Below, piece after piece: positions 33,881-46,807 of a stretch of DNA of 64,000 nt (the first letter of the stretch is position 1; the number at the start of each line of letters is the position of its first letter). The DNA comes from Reticulitermes lucifugus (Eukaryota > Arthropoda > Insecta > Blattodea > Rhinotermitidae), in NCBI GenBank assembly GCA_026260175.1, contig JAKCWW010000044.1:106803-170802 (forward strand). The letters run 5' to 3'. A program made the translations under genes and the position numbers. The notes under the pieces were generated by a model. It ran no database searches. It was not told the origin of the DNA and was given only the letters and a program-made list of their open reading frames with translations.

Positions 33881-35264
33881 TGGGTGGGGTTGTAACAGAG
33901 AATATCCCAAAGCGTGTGTTCATTTCGGATTCCGAAGTTCCGTTTCGTCTGTTTTATTCTGCTCTTCTGCTGGTTTAGTTACATACGTCAGTATTGTTGA
34001 TACGAGTCAGTTTCCGTAAAATTCGGTCCTGCTCTCAAGTCACTGTTACAGAAAACCTTCCCACTGTGACAGTTGAATGTTAGTATATTGTTGAAAATGT
34101 GCAACTCTTCTCAGGGAAGAGGAAAACGTTTTGGCTGCGCAAAAGATAGTTCTGTTCACGATATTGGTTTACTGTAACTTGACTTGTCAAATGTGACTAC
34201 TGGTGACAATGACATACGATCTGCTGTTGAAAGCTACACATTTCTGATTCTTCGGAACCCCGAATGCACAAAGCTATCGGAGACTGCTGTTCTGTTTACT
34301 GCGCCTCTCGTCCCGTTAGGTCACGTGTCCGGCTCTTGTTCTGGGGGTTCCGGTTTCGGCTGTCTGATCGGATGAAGTTTTGGTGCTTTCTGTTTGCCAA
34401 GGAATATACTGGCACAGAGCCTTAAAGTAGGCTACGTCCGTCTCTTGGTACATACAACCTGCATAGTTTTTAATAATCCCCATTGTTTCTGCAGTAACTA
34501 TGCATTTGAATGGCGTCATTCATTAAACCAAGAAACAAGAGTTTCCTGTTGTATGAAAAAGTGGCTTCCAGTAACCGCGGATAGACTAAACGGAATTTAA
34601 TAGAAGAAAGTAGTGAGACTGAAACAGAACAAAAATATGCAACGTGAGTCTAGTTCCGCGACGGGCCGCGAGATATGAATTAAAGTGTGACCTTGATGGA
34701 CCAGTAAGTTCTGGTCAGACGTAGTCGCGTTGTTTCGTAGGCACATTTTTTGCATCGTGTTTTACTGCGCAGTCAGAATTCTAAACAATCTCAACAACAT
34801 ATCATCATCATGTTTTGTGTAAATTTTAGTGAACCACCCCCTTCCCCACTGAAGCACATGAAATGTTAACAAACAGCTTATGGACATAAGGGTTTGTTCC
34901 GAGCGCAAATATTTCGATGGTTTAAGCTTTGTCAGGAGGGTAGAGATGATATACAGAACTGGTAGACGTCGCGCAGGTAACTCGCAAGGGATCGCCGAGT
35001 GGCACGCAGAGTGATGGTGAATGAAGTAGATGTGAAGAAGGAATCGATAAGGTTTATAATTATCAGCATGTAAGAGAAGTTTTTGAAGTTAAATTGTAAA
35101 AATATGACGTCACAATTGAATACTGTCTTTGAAGACGAGTTTTTCAAGCGTGTGTAAAGTTTATATGAACGCTGTGAAAGCGTATTCTTTCCCCTGGGGT
35201 CTGTTTTGAGGGAAATGATTACTAAACAGATTACCCTATGCGTGGTTTTATTATATGTAATATT

Positions 35265-35489
35265 CAGGGGCGTAGCTGGGAGGGGGCGAGAGGTGCGGCA
35301 AAATGCGTGGAAAAATTAATGCTTGAGAAGGAAAAAATAATTATCTGCGCCAGAACAATTTTAAATGATTGAGCCAAATAGAAGGAAATTCATTAAATGA
35401 TTGCGACGTTTTTAAGTTTCGCAATGTCTATTAGGGGTGGCCATGGTGATAACTCGCCCCGGGCGTCAAAATACCTAGTTACGCCACTG
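35265..35489. mobile_element. hAT-type MITE, 225 bp
   Basis: Starts CAGGGGCGTAGCTGGG; the reverse complement of its end is CAGTGGCGTAACTAGG. These are typical hAT ends. The 8-bp flanks match only in part (GTAATATT, GTCTCGTT). No coding content. Confidence 0.75.
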
Positions 35490-35849
35490 GTCTCGTTACG
35501 TGCTCTTCTCACAGCGTGTCTACTGTGCGGTTCAGTTCTTGGGACCATGGCGGGCTGGATTCCGTGCCATTCGGCTGCAGATACTGCAAGGTGCTGATTG
35601 GCGTTGCATGTAATTAACTTAAGCTGCCTGATATGGACGAGCATTGTACTCGTCGTCTGTTTTTCATGGATAGGATCCCCCTCTCCCCCCAGATCATTCC
35701 TTCCTACGGCTTGCAGTGGAATGTTGTGCATTATGTAGTGCAGAATCACAACATGCATACAAAATATGCCAGTAAATCTTCGCCGATTTTAAACTGGAGA
35801 CATGAACCTGGGATAATTTAATCAATAAAGTAAGTGGCTATCTGATGAA

Positions 35850-36000
35850 CGGCCGCGGTTCGATCTCTGGTAGAGATCATTCTGATTCTCTTCACTGTTG
35901 TCCAGACCTGATGTGGAACCCGCCCATCGTCCTGTTCAGTGGGTGGTTTGAGTACAGCGGTTAGTGCGCGAAGCTTACCGCCCTTCTCGTATTACCATCC
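35850..36000 (+). repeat. tRNA-derived SINE (family A), 5' part
   Basis: B box GCGGTTCGATCTCTGG near 35867, then GTCCAGACCTG, then CCCGCCCATCGTCCTGTTCA and GTGGG, aligned with the copy at 57.1 kb. It breaks off about 150 bp in. Confidence 0.55.
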
Positions 36001-36009
36001 GCGATGTAG

Positions 36010-38390
36010 AATACGTGGCACTTAACTTCGGTTGTCTTTATGTATCTTAAGAGCATGGTGCATGGGCACAAATAGCCGTTAAAATTTTACTTTCACTCTA
36101 TATCGCCCTGTATTTAACATTAGACTAGTGAGTTGCGTGGCGATCAAAAGATACTTTAGGCTGAAGTCTGCAGTAATGTTTTGTGCTTAACGTTGTTCCT
36201 TGCTATGTCAGAAGGCCAGCAGCTGAATACTGTAGGCTACACAGAGTAGAGCAGTACGATGATTAAGAATGGTGTTAGGTAGGAAGCTTTGGGGAACTTA
36301 TGAATCGGTGGAGATGGTGAAAATCACGGGAAAACATTGACAGGCGTCCGGATTTTTATTCGAACCAGGGATCTCGTGAATACGAAACGTTAATGCTAGT
36401 ACATCGTGTTTTTCGGTGTATTGTCGAGTATGCAGTCCACTTTGTTTTGGCGAGTTCCAGTCTTCGGCACAAGCATTGGAATCCATACTGAAGCCAGAAG
36501 GTGTGAACTGCAGTGAATTGGCTCAGGGGCATGTCCTGTTGTTGACTTTGTTTGGTACTGGAAGCGCTGAATCTGAGGCCAGTAGTTGAAGATTGAGGGC
36601 ACAATACAGCATTGCTGGATATGGGAAGTGGGCCTCTGCTGCCTAACAAATGGCAAAGTTACTCATCCCGCATTGCGGGCTGCTTAAGAAAGTACTCCTC
36701 AACTGTTGCAAATTACTGTGCATCATGAATTCGACTTACTGTAAATATATGTCAATTCTCTATTTTTTTGTACGTTCTGTTCATTATTTCTTGTTGCCAT
36801 GCGTCCTGTGAGGTTCCTTAGACGGTGTAGATCTGTCAGTAACGGGGAATCCAAGTTTCTGCCGCTGTGGCCTTGTCCGGTAGCTTAGTATAGGTCATGC
36901 TAATTCAGTTAACCATTGTTGGGTATGAAATTCGAACATCTGGATGAAGCTGTGCTTGTTTTTCTATGTAGAAAAGTTACTCGTTTCGTGCTTCAGCAGT
37001 GGAAGGAAGAAGCGTATGTGACAGCTGTGTTCAGCCTCGAATATCCATCGCTGAAGAACACGCTCATATGTATATGACACAAACGCAACTCCGTAGCAGA
37101 TGGAATGATTGCAGAATGTTTGGGGTGGGGGATTGTTAGAAATTGCAACCACCATAACTTTCGTTCCACTTTTAACGTTCAATAACTATTGCGTCAGTAG
37201 TGTATTTATAGGTTTTGTTAGATTGTGACAATAAATAGTGATTGTATCCGTAAACATCATTCGCTGACTCCTTTTTTGGGGAATCTAATTTCTGCTACTG
37301 TTTAGAAGAACTGGGACCTGTGCGCTAGTCTGTTGCTGGCTGAAGGAGTAAACAGGTGAACGTCATGTAACTAAAGCAAACAGAATCCACCTTGTAGCAG
37401 ACAGAAACAGTAACGCTGCTGCGATGCCACGCCGTGCAAAACAAAAAACATGTGTACCCGTAACGTTCCGACATAATAACACTTCAAGTTAATGCGACTG
37501 AATTGAAATTGAAGGTTGTGAGCACGCTTAGGCCCTGTCAAGCATTACCTTTGACCTTTGGTCTTCCGTTTTTGGAGATTCATTTTAGAGCATAAATACG
37601 TAATTGTCTTTCGAATGAGGAATCAGTTTTGTGCCCCCCCCACCAAAAATTACACTAGCTAAAGTTAATAAAGAGCTTTGTTCTGAATTGAGCATATAAT
37701 ACCAGAATAGGACGCAACGTCACTGCCAAGGAACCTTAATTCCTGTTTTATTAACCCATCCTCATAATTTTACGCTGACCAACATTCTAATAGTTTCCGA
37801 AGTATTGCCAGGCTTGGGGAAGGGGTTGAGGTATAGGCCTGTGTTATGTCTGTTGCAAAAATATCCTTCCTGCATACTCGCCCAACTCTGTCAGTAATGT
37901 TCATGGCTTTCAGTTGTGAGCAGGCAAGGGAACTGATAAGGTTTCGCTGTGCGAGGAATGTTAATATTTTGTAACATTAGGAGACTAATGGGGTTATGTC
38001 TGGGAACTCGTTGCCTTAAATATCTGACAACTAGCACACCAACTCTAACCAGAAACTAAGCAAGAATTATCGTCTTATTATCAGTTTGCTAACTTTTGCC
38101 AGCAAGATACCCGGTATAGGCAGGTGGCACGCGCCGTGCTTTAGACCCTTGAAGGCAGCGGTCAAGGGATTTAGCTTGCTTGTCTCGTTCCCCCCAAGCT
38201 GGCGTGCATGTGTAACTTCAGTTTCATTGAATGTCCTGGCTTAATGGTTGGTACTGCATATTTGCATTTTAGATGTCCTGGTTTGAATCTTAACCAGAAG
38301 ATTTGACTATACCGAGGTCTCTTTTTAAAGTTTCTCCCCTTAGAGTGGAGCTTTACCTCCATTTCCCCGTATATCATTGGCGTGCGGCGA
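36010..38390. other. Intergenic, no recognised element
   Basis: CpG-rich, no coding signal and no repeat that I can name. Confidence 0.4.
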
Positions 38391-38394
38391 GAAA

Positions 38395-38610
38395 GCTTTA
38401 CTTTACTTTTACTTCTTCTTTTCCAAAGTATCGGACCGGCTGTAGGGCCCACCCAGTCTCCTATTGAGTGGGTGCCGGGTGTGCTTTCCCGCGGGGGTAA
38501 AGCGGTCGGGGCGTGAAGCTGATCATTTACGTCCAGCTAGTGTTGAGGTTAAGAATGAGTAGATCTATAGCCCCACATGCCTTCATACCATATGCAGGGG
38601 CAACTTTACT
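38395..38610 (+). repeat. tRNA-derived SINE (family A), body without head
   Basis: GGACCGGCTGTAGGGCCCAC, then TCCTATTGAGTGGGTGCCGG, then GGGGTAAAGCGGTCGGGGCG, then GTTGAGGTTAAGAATGAGTA align with 57.2-57.4 kb and, reversed, with 56.45-56.6 kb. The tRNA-like head was not seen. Confidence 0.7.
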
Positions 38611-40270
38611 TCATGTCCGTCAGTCGCTCCACGAAGGTGCGGGGGTAACATCTTGAGAACAGACTTGACCATTGCAGCCCTGTGTTTCCCCTTCATCGTG
38701 TGTGATTGTCACTGCGCAGGTTCGTCCAGGCGGCAGCATTTCTTATTTGGGAAGTGCCCGATTCGAATCATGCCGGGAGACCGACTATCCCGATTGTGAA
38801 CATTCAAGTTGTCTGGGATGTGACGCCTTGTAAATTGGTAGAGGCGCAACGGTTTTTCGAAAAGTCTTCAACTACCAATCTACACGGCGTAACATTGCAG
38901 ATGACTTGAATTTTCAACAAAGTCTCGTATCCTGACTTCTGTTTTTGTGGTCGTCCTCAGCCTTAACTGTCAAATGTCGGGATAATACCTCAAGTTGGGC
39001 CACGAGCGCGTCCTTCAGTGTCCTTTCCTGTTCATTATTCACCGTAAAATCGGGTCGTTCATAATGAGTTACCGTCGATGCCGTTGCGTTAAACGAGAAT
39101 GTATGATTATCAATTCACCTCTCTACAGACTACGCAGTTTTTGAGTCAATGAATGTGCTAGATGGAAATATATTGTGAGACTCACGCCCCAGCCGCTATT
39201 TCCCATTTGGAAAGAACCCCCCCCCCCTTTCGGGGCACATTGGTTGAGCAGTGGGCCGTTCTGTGAGTAGGAAGTCTTTTAACTACAGGCGTATCGATAG
39301 TTTTCCCGTACTGCCTGCCTCTGTGCTTGGCAGTCAGTGGATAAAATCGTGCGGAAAAATGATCTAGGCGCACATGGAAGGGTTTTATGAGATCCTTGAG
39401 ATACGGGTTAGTAGAATGTGAACTGAGAGTGATCAAAGTGACGAACCTTCCTTTCTCGTAGTGGCGAATTTGTTAACCGGCTGAACTAGACGTGTACTTC
39501 GAGCTCTGGTATGCGTTTCGTTTATTGGGCTGTTCAGGAATTTCAACTCGTCTGTGGTGTTACTATAGACAGACAGAAGAAAACCTTTTGCTGTCCCATT
39601 CTTCGTTCTGTGATGTTATCGTGTATGGCGTCAGGACGTACCATTAGGATGAACCAGATAGTTGCAGTAAAAGCGCAGACATGCCAGGCCACAGTTTCCA
39701 ATGTCTTTCACATTCTCCACATAATATAGGCCCGGGCGTCCAATTTACAATTTCAACATTGACTCGACGCTGTAGATCTTGCCAATATATTGTCATTTTG
39801 CTTACAGATGGAACACGGATATAGAAGCTTCTCCATTTCCGTAGTTGTTGCGGTCGTAACTTGATGACAGTAAACGTTAAGTGCAAATCTTCTGTGTAGT
39901 TGCATCAGCTGTACGACATAGATCTGATTTTGTATTGCGTCTTAACTAACTAGTCCTTGCTACTGAACTGGACGTTTTTTTTTTGTATATTTCAATTGAC
40001 ACTAGTACGGAAATTGTCGGCCGGTGTACCCACATTTGGGCTGGTTCGCAGTCACTGTGTATATGGTATAAAAGAGACTGTCGTATTCATGATGTCTATG
40101 GTTAGATCCCTCACGTCAGTTATTGTGGCCTATGTTTGGGTTTTTTTGCCCTCCCTCCTTTAAATTCTTGGTTACCACGTTAACATAACCAACTTCAACA
40201 CATCAAACAATTTTAATTCAACTTTAACTTATTTTATCTATTTGTGAGCTACGTTTTATACAAATATTGA
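38611..40270. other. Intergenic, no recognised element
   Basis: CpG-rich unique-looking sequence with a short poly-C run at about 39219. No gene supported. Confidence 0.4.
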
Positions 40271-40275
40271 TGTAC

Positions 40276-40318
40276 ACTTCCTGAGGATGGCCTACAAAAG
40301 GTCGAAACATGTCGGAGT
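40276..40318 (+). ncRNA. Hammerhead-ribozyme-like motif
   Basis: Stem I ACTTC (40276-40280) pairs with GGAGT (40314-40318). Core CTGAGGA is at 40281-40287, stem II GGCCT/AGGTC has loop ACAAA, then GAAAC (40304-40308), a very short stem III and the cleavage triplet GTC (40311-40313). All parts of a type I hammerhead are in order, with one extra T before stem II. No inverted arms were found here, although the downstream TAATGCATTTGGTGG resembles the right arm at 33.6 kb. Confidence 0.5.
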
Positions 40319-41699
40319 TCTAGTTCTTTAATTGTAAAAACTTCGTATTATAATATAATGCATTTGGTGGTATTTTCGTGAATTTTAACAATTAATGCAT
40401 AGATATACATGCCATAAAATTCCTTCTTACCGTCGTTGAGTAGTGGGCTTGTTTTGACACCGGGAGTTCGCTCCACCTGAAGTGTCTTGAGATCACTTCC
40501 AAAAATGAGCCGTGTGTCACCATCGTGCGTTTTGTATGCTTTTTGAGCGATGCGCAGACGTTTGGAAAGTCTTGTCCATCCATTCATCTCAAAGTAGTTG
40601 CCGATTTCGACACAGTTTGTTGGTGGCGATAATCTCAATACGTTGAGTTCTGAGGTTCTTCGAATATTAAGGTTACGTCCTTAAGGATGTGACGCCGCAT
40701 GGTTTGGTAGCAGCATTGCGAATTCATGTGCTGCCATTGTCTCCTTTTTCAGGCGGAAGGTGGCAGCAACAGGTTCCTCGAAAATGTTGGGACCGTCTGT
40801 CAAATACACCAAAAGCTGGCAACATATTGTATTCTGCTTCGTGTGGATCAAGTATAGCTCATACTTTCTGTACCCAAAGCACAAATCGAACTTCGTCCGT
40901 TATGTGTGGAATAGAAGCATCGAAACCATTGGCCTCACTGCGGTATAGATCTGTTCGGAACACTTCCTAGTGTCATGTACAGTTAACAAAATATAAAGAA
41001 ACATATTTTTGTTCGTATAGGCAAATGTTATAACGGTGTTATTAACAGGTCAGATTTTGTGTCCGCGTTAAATTATCTCAGTGGGTGTGCAGAATCACAT
41101 AAAACGCATTGTAGAAGACGTGTAAAAATCCTGGATATGCTAAGATGTGTAGTGTTTATATTTTTTGCATTCCGCTGTGTTAATCATACATATAAATGAA
41201 TACAGTTCATAAACCGTTTAACACTACTAGTGTTATTAACACGTCGTAATAACACTAGGGTACGACAATTTCATTTTTCTCCATTCTTGATTTATATAAC
41301 GGTTCAAAATGGTAGGACGGTATGTGAAAGTAACGTGCCTGGGATCGTGCCAGTATTATATAGGTCTTGTCACTTTGTTTATCCAGTAATCTTATTCGAT
41401 CAATGTGTTTGAGGAATCGCATTTCAGGAAAAAATAGTGAATTTTCACGTTATCAGTCATTCCGCAGACATAAAGGCGATTGTAGAAAGTGATATTCAGG
41501 TAGAAGTTCTCGTGCGGTCTTATTTATAAGTGAACATTGAAGGTGTGAAACCAAAAATGAAATTCTCGTTTCCTTACAATGTTTACGTTTCCTATCAAAC
41601 AATATATAGATTAAAATATACAGAACTGTAATTTTGTGTGTTGTTTTATGTGGGTGTGAAGCTTTGTCTTGTCACACTGAGGGAGGATCATAGGCTGAA

Positions 41700-42150
41700 G
41701 ATGTTTGAGGAGTAGGGTGCTGAGCAAGATATTTTGTTTAGCAGGGGAGTTGAGGAGATGGCATAATGGCGAGGTTCATGGTCTTTACCCTTCACGAAAT
41801 ACTGCTAGAGTGATGAAACAAAGAATAGAGATGGGCGGGGCACGTTGCACGTATGGGGAGACGAGCATACAGAGGTTGGTGGGAAAACCTGAGGGAAAGA
41901 GACCACTTGAAGACCTAGGCGTATATGGGAGAATAATATTGAAATGGATCTCCAAGAAATAGGATGGGACGGTGTGTTCGGGCTGGAGTAGTGTCGCTCA
42001 GGATAGGGACAAGTGGCAGGCTCTTGTGAAAGCGGTAATGAACCTTTGACTTCCGTAAAATGCGGGGCATTTCTTGACTAGCTGAGGAACTGTTAGCTTC
42101 TCCAGATGGCCTGTGTTCCATGGAGTCAGCTACGCTGTGAAGTGTTGCTT
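41700..42150 (+). mobile_element. LINE 3' end (RTE-like), diverged
   Basis: Frame-shifted pieces read LVGKPEGKRPLEDL, RPRRIWENNIEMDLQEIGWD, then AQDRDKWQALVKAVMNL, a tail seen in RTE-like LINE proteins of arthropods. Only this C-terminal region is present. Two shorter fragments of the same region lie at 44.2 and 45.0 kb. Confidence 0.7.
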
Positions 42151-42159
42151 GTTTGGAGT

Positions 42160-43760
42160 GTGACTCATTACGTTTAAAATTTCGTGTGTCGGTTGTAGAC
42201 AGATGTGTTATTCGGTACGTGCGACCAGCTCCCATACGCAGAGATTCTATTTGTTGCGATGTTATCTTGTCTTAATGCTGGGAGTATGAAGCAGTCGAGT
42301 CATAACGGCGAAAAGTCGAGGTCTGTGGGGCGAAACAGAAACTGGTTCTGTGGTACGTGCAAGTTTGTAACGGGCTGAACCTCACCAGCATGACCTTCAG
42401 GATTCCTTCTCTTTCTGACTACCATTTTGTTTTCATCGTGCTGAAAAAACGTAAAGGACGGGCTGTCAGGCTTCCCCTTAACCTAACCAAAATGGCGTTT
42501 ATCTGTCCGGTTGTTGTATTCAGGTTGTGCCATTGATAGACTAAGTGATCAGTTTTTAATAAAAAAATTACCTAATGTAATCACGTGTACAATGCGAGGG
42601 TTTTAAGCGTCGTTTATTTAATTTTTGTAAACTTACAAAGTTTCGCACATTTTATGCCCGCAGACGTGTTTGCGTGGGGCTCAGAATTCTAAAAAACGTA
42701 TCAGTTCTTAGACGCAAGAGTTTGCAAACTACTCCTACGCGATTTTGCATTTCTGTAGTACTACATGAAGTTTTGATGTTCATATATTGCACTTACACAT
42801 CTGTTGCTGACAGACAGTTCGCAGCAGATGTGCATAGCTACAACTTCAGGGCATCTTTTAGTTTGCATTTTGAGTTTCGGGTGTAAGCATGACGATGGTT
42901 TCATAAAACTCCGAAACTGGTTATACGAATTAAGCATACATTGTTTTGTTTTTTGTCGTCGTCGTAAGTGCTGAAGGTCGTGTATGTAGCAATGACATAC
43001 CACTGACCAGCGAAAACAAGGATCAGTAAAGATGCACAGTCTTTTATTAACTTTGAATTTCTTTACACATTTTTTGTGCGGAAAATATTTTTCAAATTTG
43101 TGTACGATGAGACATTTAATGTAGTTTGAACAGATGCTGTTAAGTATAGTGAACTGATGCAGACCAGACCGACAATGTGTCAGCCACTAGTGTGTGTGTG
43201 TGTGCGTGTGCAGCTTATTTTTATTCGAAATCCGGTAAGTGGCTTTGGGGATGACGGACCGATGTGACTTCATTATTTGTTCACTTTATGCCGAGTTCAA
43301 GAACCTGCAGTTGAAGTGGTTGTACTTCAGGTATGGTTGGTATGAGTGCGAAATGTCGCACTGTACCCGTGAACAGAAATGTTTGTTTGAGAACCTTAAG
43401 CAGACAAGGTCACTCGGCCGCGTTCTCGTCACTGTCTGTGAACACGTTCTGAAGACGACAAAGATTCCTCCTATGGTGGAGCCACGAATGCCGCCCCACT
43501 GGTACCTCTTGTGTACAGGGAAATGTGGTGTAATGGAATAGCGTTTTGTTTTTTTTCTGAATATATTCATGAACGCATGTCATAACCAAAAGAGGTACTA
43601 TCCGTAGCATTTAACTGTAGAACTTTATCATGTTCTACACTTACGAAGTTGTATTCTTCAGAGACGCCGTTTTGTGTGGCTAGGATGATACGAAATACGG
43701 GGGGAATACATCTTGAAAACATTGGGCAATAATGCTGGACTAATTCAACTGTTAATGCCG
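42160..43760. other. Intergenic, no recognised element
   Basis: A (GT)n stretch lies at about 43190-43210. Otherwise CpG-rich sequence with no supported gene. Confidence 0.4.
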
Positions 43761-43765
43761 TTATG

Positions 43766-43860
43766 TTGCCGATCCAGTGGCCGTGCGGTCTAAGGCTTAG
43801 GTCTTCGGCCGCTCGCTTGCTAGGATCGTGGGTTCGAATCCCACCGGGGGCATGGATGTT
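43766..43860 (+). repeat. tRNA-derived SINE head, cut by an assembly gap
   Basis: A box GTGGCCGTGCGGTCTAAGG and B box GGTTCGAATCCC with matching acceptor-like flanks, then GGGGGCATGGATGTT before the N run. It looks like a Leu/Ser-type tRNA but lacks a proper anticodon arm, and the GCATGGATGTT tail points to a SINE rather than a tRNA gene. Confidence 0.6.
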
Positions 43861-44000
43861 NNNNNNNNNNNNNNNNNNNNNNNNNNNNNNNNNNNNNNNN
43901 NNNNNNNNNNNNNNNNNNNNNNNNNNNNNNNNNNNNNNNNNNNNNNNNNNNNNNNNNNNNNNNNNNNNNNNNNNNNNNNNNNNNNNNNNNNNNNNNNNNN
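43861..44000. other. Assembly gap, 140 N
   Basis: Unresolved bases. Single unresolved bases also occur at 31641 and 50819. Confidence 1.
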
Positions 44001-44136
44001 TTACAAACCTCGACACTGAAACGGGAAAACCGGAGTAGGTAGAAGAGGACGACTAAAAAAATGTCGTGTTTAATTCAATCTTATTATGGTTTGCAACTAA
44101 CTATAAAATTACATGGTTTAATCTGGTACCTTAAAG

Positions 44137-44176
44137 CAGGGGTGCACATATTTTCCAAAAATCAAGGAGCTTCGTC
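44137..44176 (-). mobile_element. hAT-type MITE terminus, 'CAGGGGTGCACAA' family, fragment
   Basis: CAGGGGTGCACATATTTTCC followed by similarity to the left end of the 18.65-kb copy for about 40 bases, then lost. Confidence 0.5.
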
Positions 44177-44194
44177 ATTTATGTTCTTAAGTCA

Positions 44195-44345
44195 TTATTA
44201 GACTGGCCAGATGGAGGATGAGAAGGGCGGGGCATGTAGTACGCACGGAAGAAATAGGCAATGTTTTAATAGGAATATCTGAAGGGATCGTACCACTCGG
44301 AAGACGTATGCTTAGACGAGAGGAAGAAAGGAGGTCCTGTACCAC
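44195..44345 (+). mobile_element. LINE fragment (RTE-like)
   Basis: Reads RMRRAGHVVRTEEIGNVLIG, then PLGRRMLRREEERRS, matching the region before the RPRRIWENN motif at 41.9 kb. Short and diverged. Confidence 0.5.
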
Positions 44346-45029
44346 GATTTGCGAGTGTGCGTCTTTATGAACTACAGGACACGATTCGTACATTAGAGGA
44401 CGCAGTATGTTTCCTGAGCACGAGACATATAAAACAGATTTATGGCGAGTAACCGGTTGTATAGGATGACAGGCATCTCATCACGTGGCCACCTGCTGTT
44501 GACAAGGACGAAGTGTCCGTCACACAACTGGACCTACAATCAAGACATGAACAGAATGTTTGTAATCCTCTTGTCAAAGTTGTCAATATATAGGTCGTGT
44601 AACAAGAGGTTGCCTCCCAGTAGGGAATCCACCATGTGCCCTGAACGGCCGAGGTTTTTACCTGACCTCATTTCTATTGGGTACTAGGATAAAGGTGGCT
44701 TGAGACGTAAATGTAGTTAAAAGACGAGGTGTAGGTGTTACAGAGCCTTACTTCCACCACCTTCCACCACCACTCTCCACCTTGTGGGTGTTTTGCGGAA
44801 GTGCATGGACATGTTACGAGCTGTAGACCTCCCTGCTAATAGCTGCAGAAAATGCGGCCTTCGGTTTTCATTTCAAGTCGCTATTGCACACAGCTGTGCT
44901 GATTTGTGTGATGACGCTATTGGACTTTCAAATCGAACACGGGGAGATACGGAACAAAGTAATGACGGGAATATTTGGACCTACGAACACAGTAACGGGG
45001 TGGTGGAGAAAAATACATACCTAATAATG

Positions 45030-45115
45030 TGACAGTGATGTGATGGGTGGGACATGTAGCATGCATGTGGAAGAAAATATTAGTCTGGAAACTCCTGGGA
45101 GACGGACCTGCGCAT
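45030..45115 (+). mobile_element. LINE fragment (RTE-like), short
   Basis: GGGTGGGACATGTAGCATGC then CTCCTGGGAGACGGACC, matching the GHV.R and PLGR.R codons of the other fragments. Confidence 0.35.
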
Positions 45116-45301
45116 AGTTGTGGTGACAGGAGTGAACTACCGTAGAGAAATTGCTGAGTGGATTACGTTGAACTGCTGAGGATAGATCCAGATTTGGCCT
45201 TTTGTGAGCACGGATATATGTGCGCGATTTGGGGTTCTCACGGCCGTATTGATGAAGATATCAGTCGTCTGGAATGTGAAGCTGAGTCATTGGGCGGGTA
45301 G

Positions 45302-45345
45302 CTTCCGACGTTTCGAAGGATCGTAGTGCCTTCATTTTCAGGGTC
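45302..45345 (-). ncRNA. Hammerhead-like motif, minus strand
   Basis: Read on the minus strand: CTGAAAA core (one change from CTGANGA), extra T, perfect stem II GAAGG/CCTTC, then GAAAC, GTC. Stem III has no loop and stem I pairs only at GG/CC, so it could only work as a dimer, if at all. Confidence 0.35.
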
Positions 45346-45349
45346 AAGC

Positions 45350-46800
45350 AGTCCATTTTCACTTTCATATATCTGTGGGTTCTATAAAATCAGTGAATTT
45401 TGTGATCAGTTACACGACCATTAATTTTTTAAGAATGACTGCGCATGGAGTTAATTTACGTCTACGAAGCGATATAGCGTGAGCTGCCGACGCTGTCGTT
45501 AAATAAATTATAAAATAAATATCGCAGACGATTCTTGAGAATGCGTCGCCTTGTATTCCTGCCACCGCGTTTGAGGACTTGTACAGAAAGTGGCGTTCTC
45601 CCGTTACAATGACCTGTGGTTCTCGTGGCTGTACACATCGTTGTGTAAGCACTCAATTTGCTCGGAATGTTTGTTCTTTTTGTCTCTTAGTGTAAACCTG
45701 TCAAAGTGCGATTTACACGGACGTGAAGTTATTACTGAACTGTAAGGTAGACTTAGCGTCGGCTCTAGTGAGATATTTTAAAAAGCTCAGAAAAATTGCA
45801 TTTAGTTTCGGAGGTTCTCAGGAAATCAGGCAACACTGTTTATCCATTCGACGGCAAATCTGACTTTTACTACATCATTTCAAATGCAAATAGAGGGCAT
45901 ATTGCCGATGTGGCTAATCAACAATACTATTTTTGCGCTGCGTCATGGAATGACCGTGAACACATGTCGGGGAAGGTAGCAACTGAATTCAGACCACCTA
46001 TTTGCTGTCATTCGGAAGTTCGTGAAACGTGGTTCATGCCTGTCTTACAACAGAGCAGTAAGCAATCCAGATACTGTATACACGTAAAACGTATGTAAAG
46101 TAATACAGTGTGTGCAGTGACACAGTTTAAATGACATTAGAACATTTAGTGGTGGTTATTTGTGAAAGGTATTCAGAATTTTGCATGTCCTTCCATACAA
46201 CTGTTCTGAAGGCAGTACGTTCCTTCGCAACGTCTTGGTCAGGTTACCCCGTGACGCAGCGCCGTTTACCAGAAGAATAGAATCATTTCCTAGTTTGCTT
46301 ATAGATAAGCTCGTGTACTGTAGGAAATAGTTTTGGTTTACATAGACCAAAGTAAAAATCAAAAACTTTCACAGTCCTCTCTTCCATTTCAAATTTTGTC
46401 GAAACTGGTTGAGCCCGCGCGGGAGGCTGAAGTGTACAGACTGTCACGATCTCTCGACGTTACAGCTTATTTTCGATTCAGCTTGCATTCTTGCTGTATC
46501 AGTGGTGGTCACAAAGCGTGCGATATGGCGCCCGACGGGCTCCACGCTCTGTGGGTTTTTATACAAAAGTTCGTAACCTTCACCCCCGGAAGTAGATGTC
46601 ACTGCACGCGTGTCTGCTAGGCAGTTCGGTTCGCCTTAACCTATGGTTCTGCCGTCATCAGGCTGTCATACACATTAGGGAGGTTTCAGCTCATTCCGCA
46701 GTAATTTCCGCGATAGTAATAAGTTGCTTTTTAGGCGTTGTTTACGAAGTAAAAGAGAACGCCTTATGTCGTGTGTCTGCCTTTGACCTAGTAACATCGA
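45350..46800. other. Intergenic, no recognised element
   Basis: No coding or repeat call can be supported. Confidence 0.4.
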
Positions 46801-46807
46801 CTAAGCC

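Noticed and set aside
33708-34019. 103-residue open frame
   Set aside because: Low-complexity composition over a short direct repeat; no recognisable protein and no splice context.
43766-43860. Functional Leu/Ser-type tRNA gene
   Set aside because: A and B boxes are present but the anticodon arm and acceptor pairing are not; tail sequence is SINE-like.
43763-44038. Long frames across the N run on both strands
   Set aside because: They exist only because N codons contain no stop.
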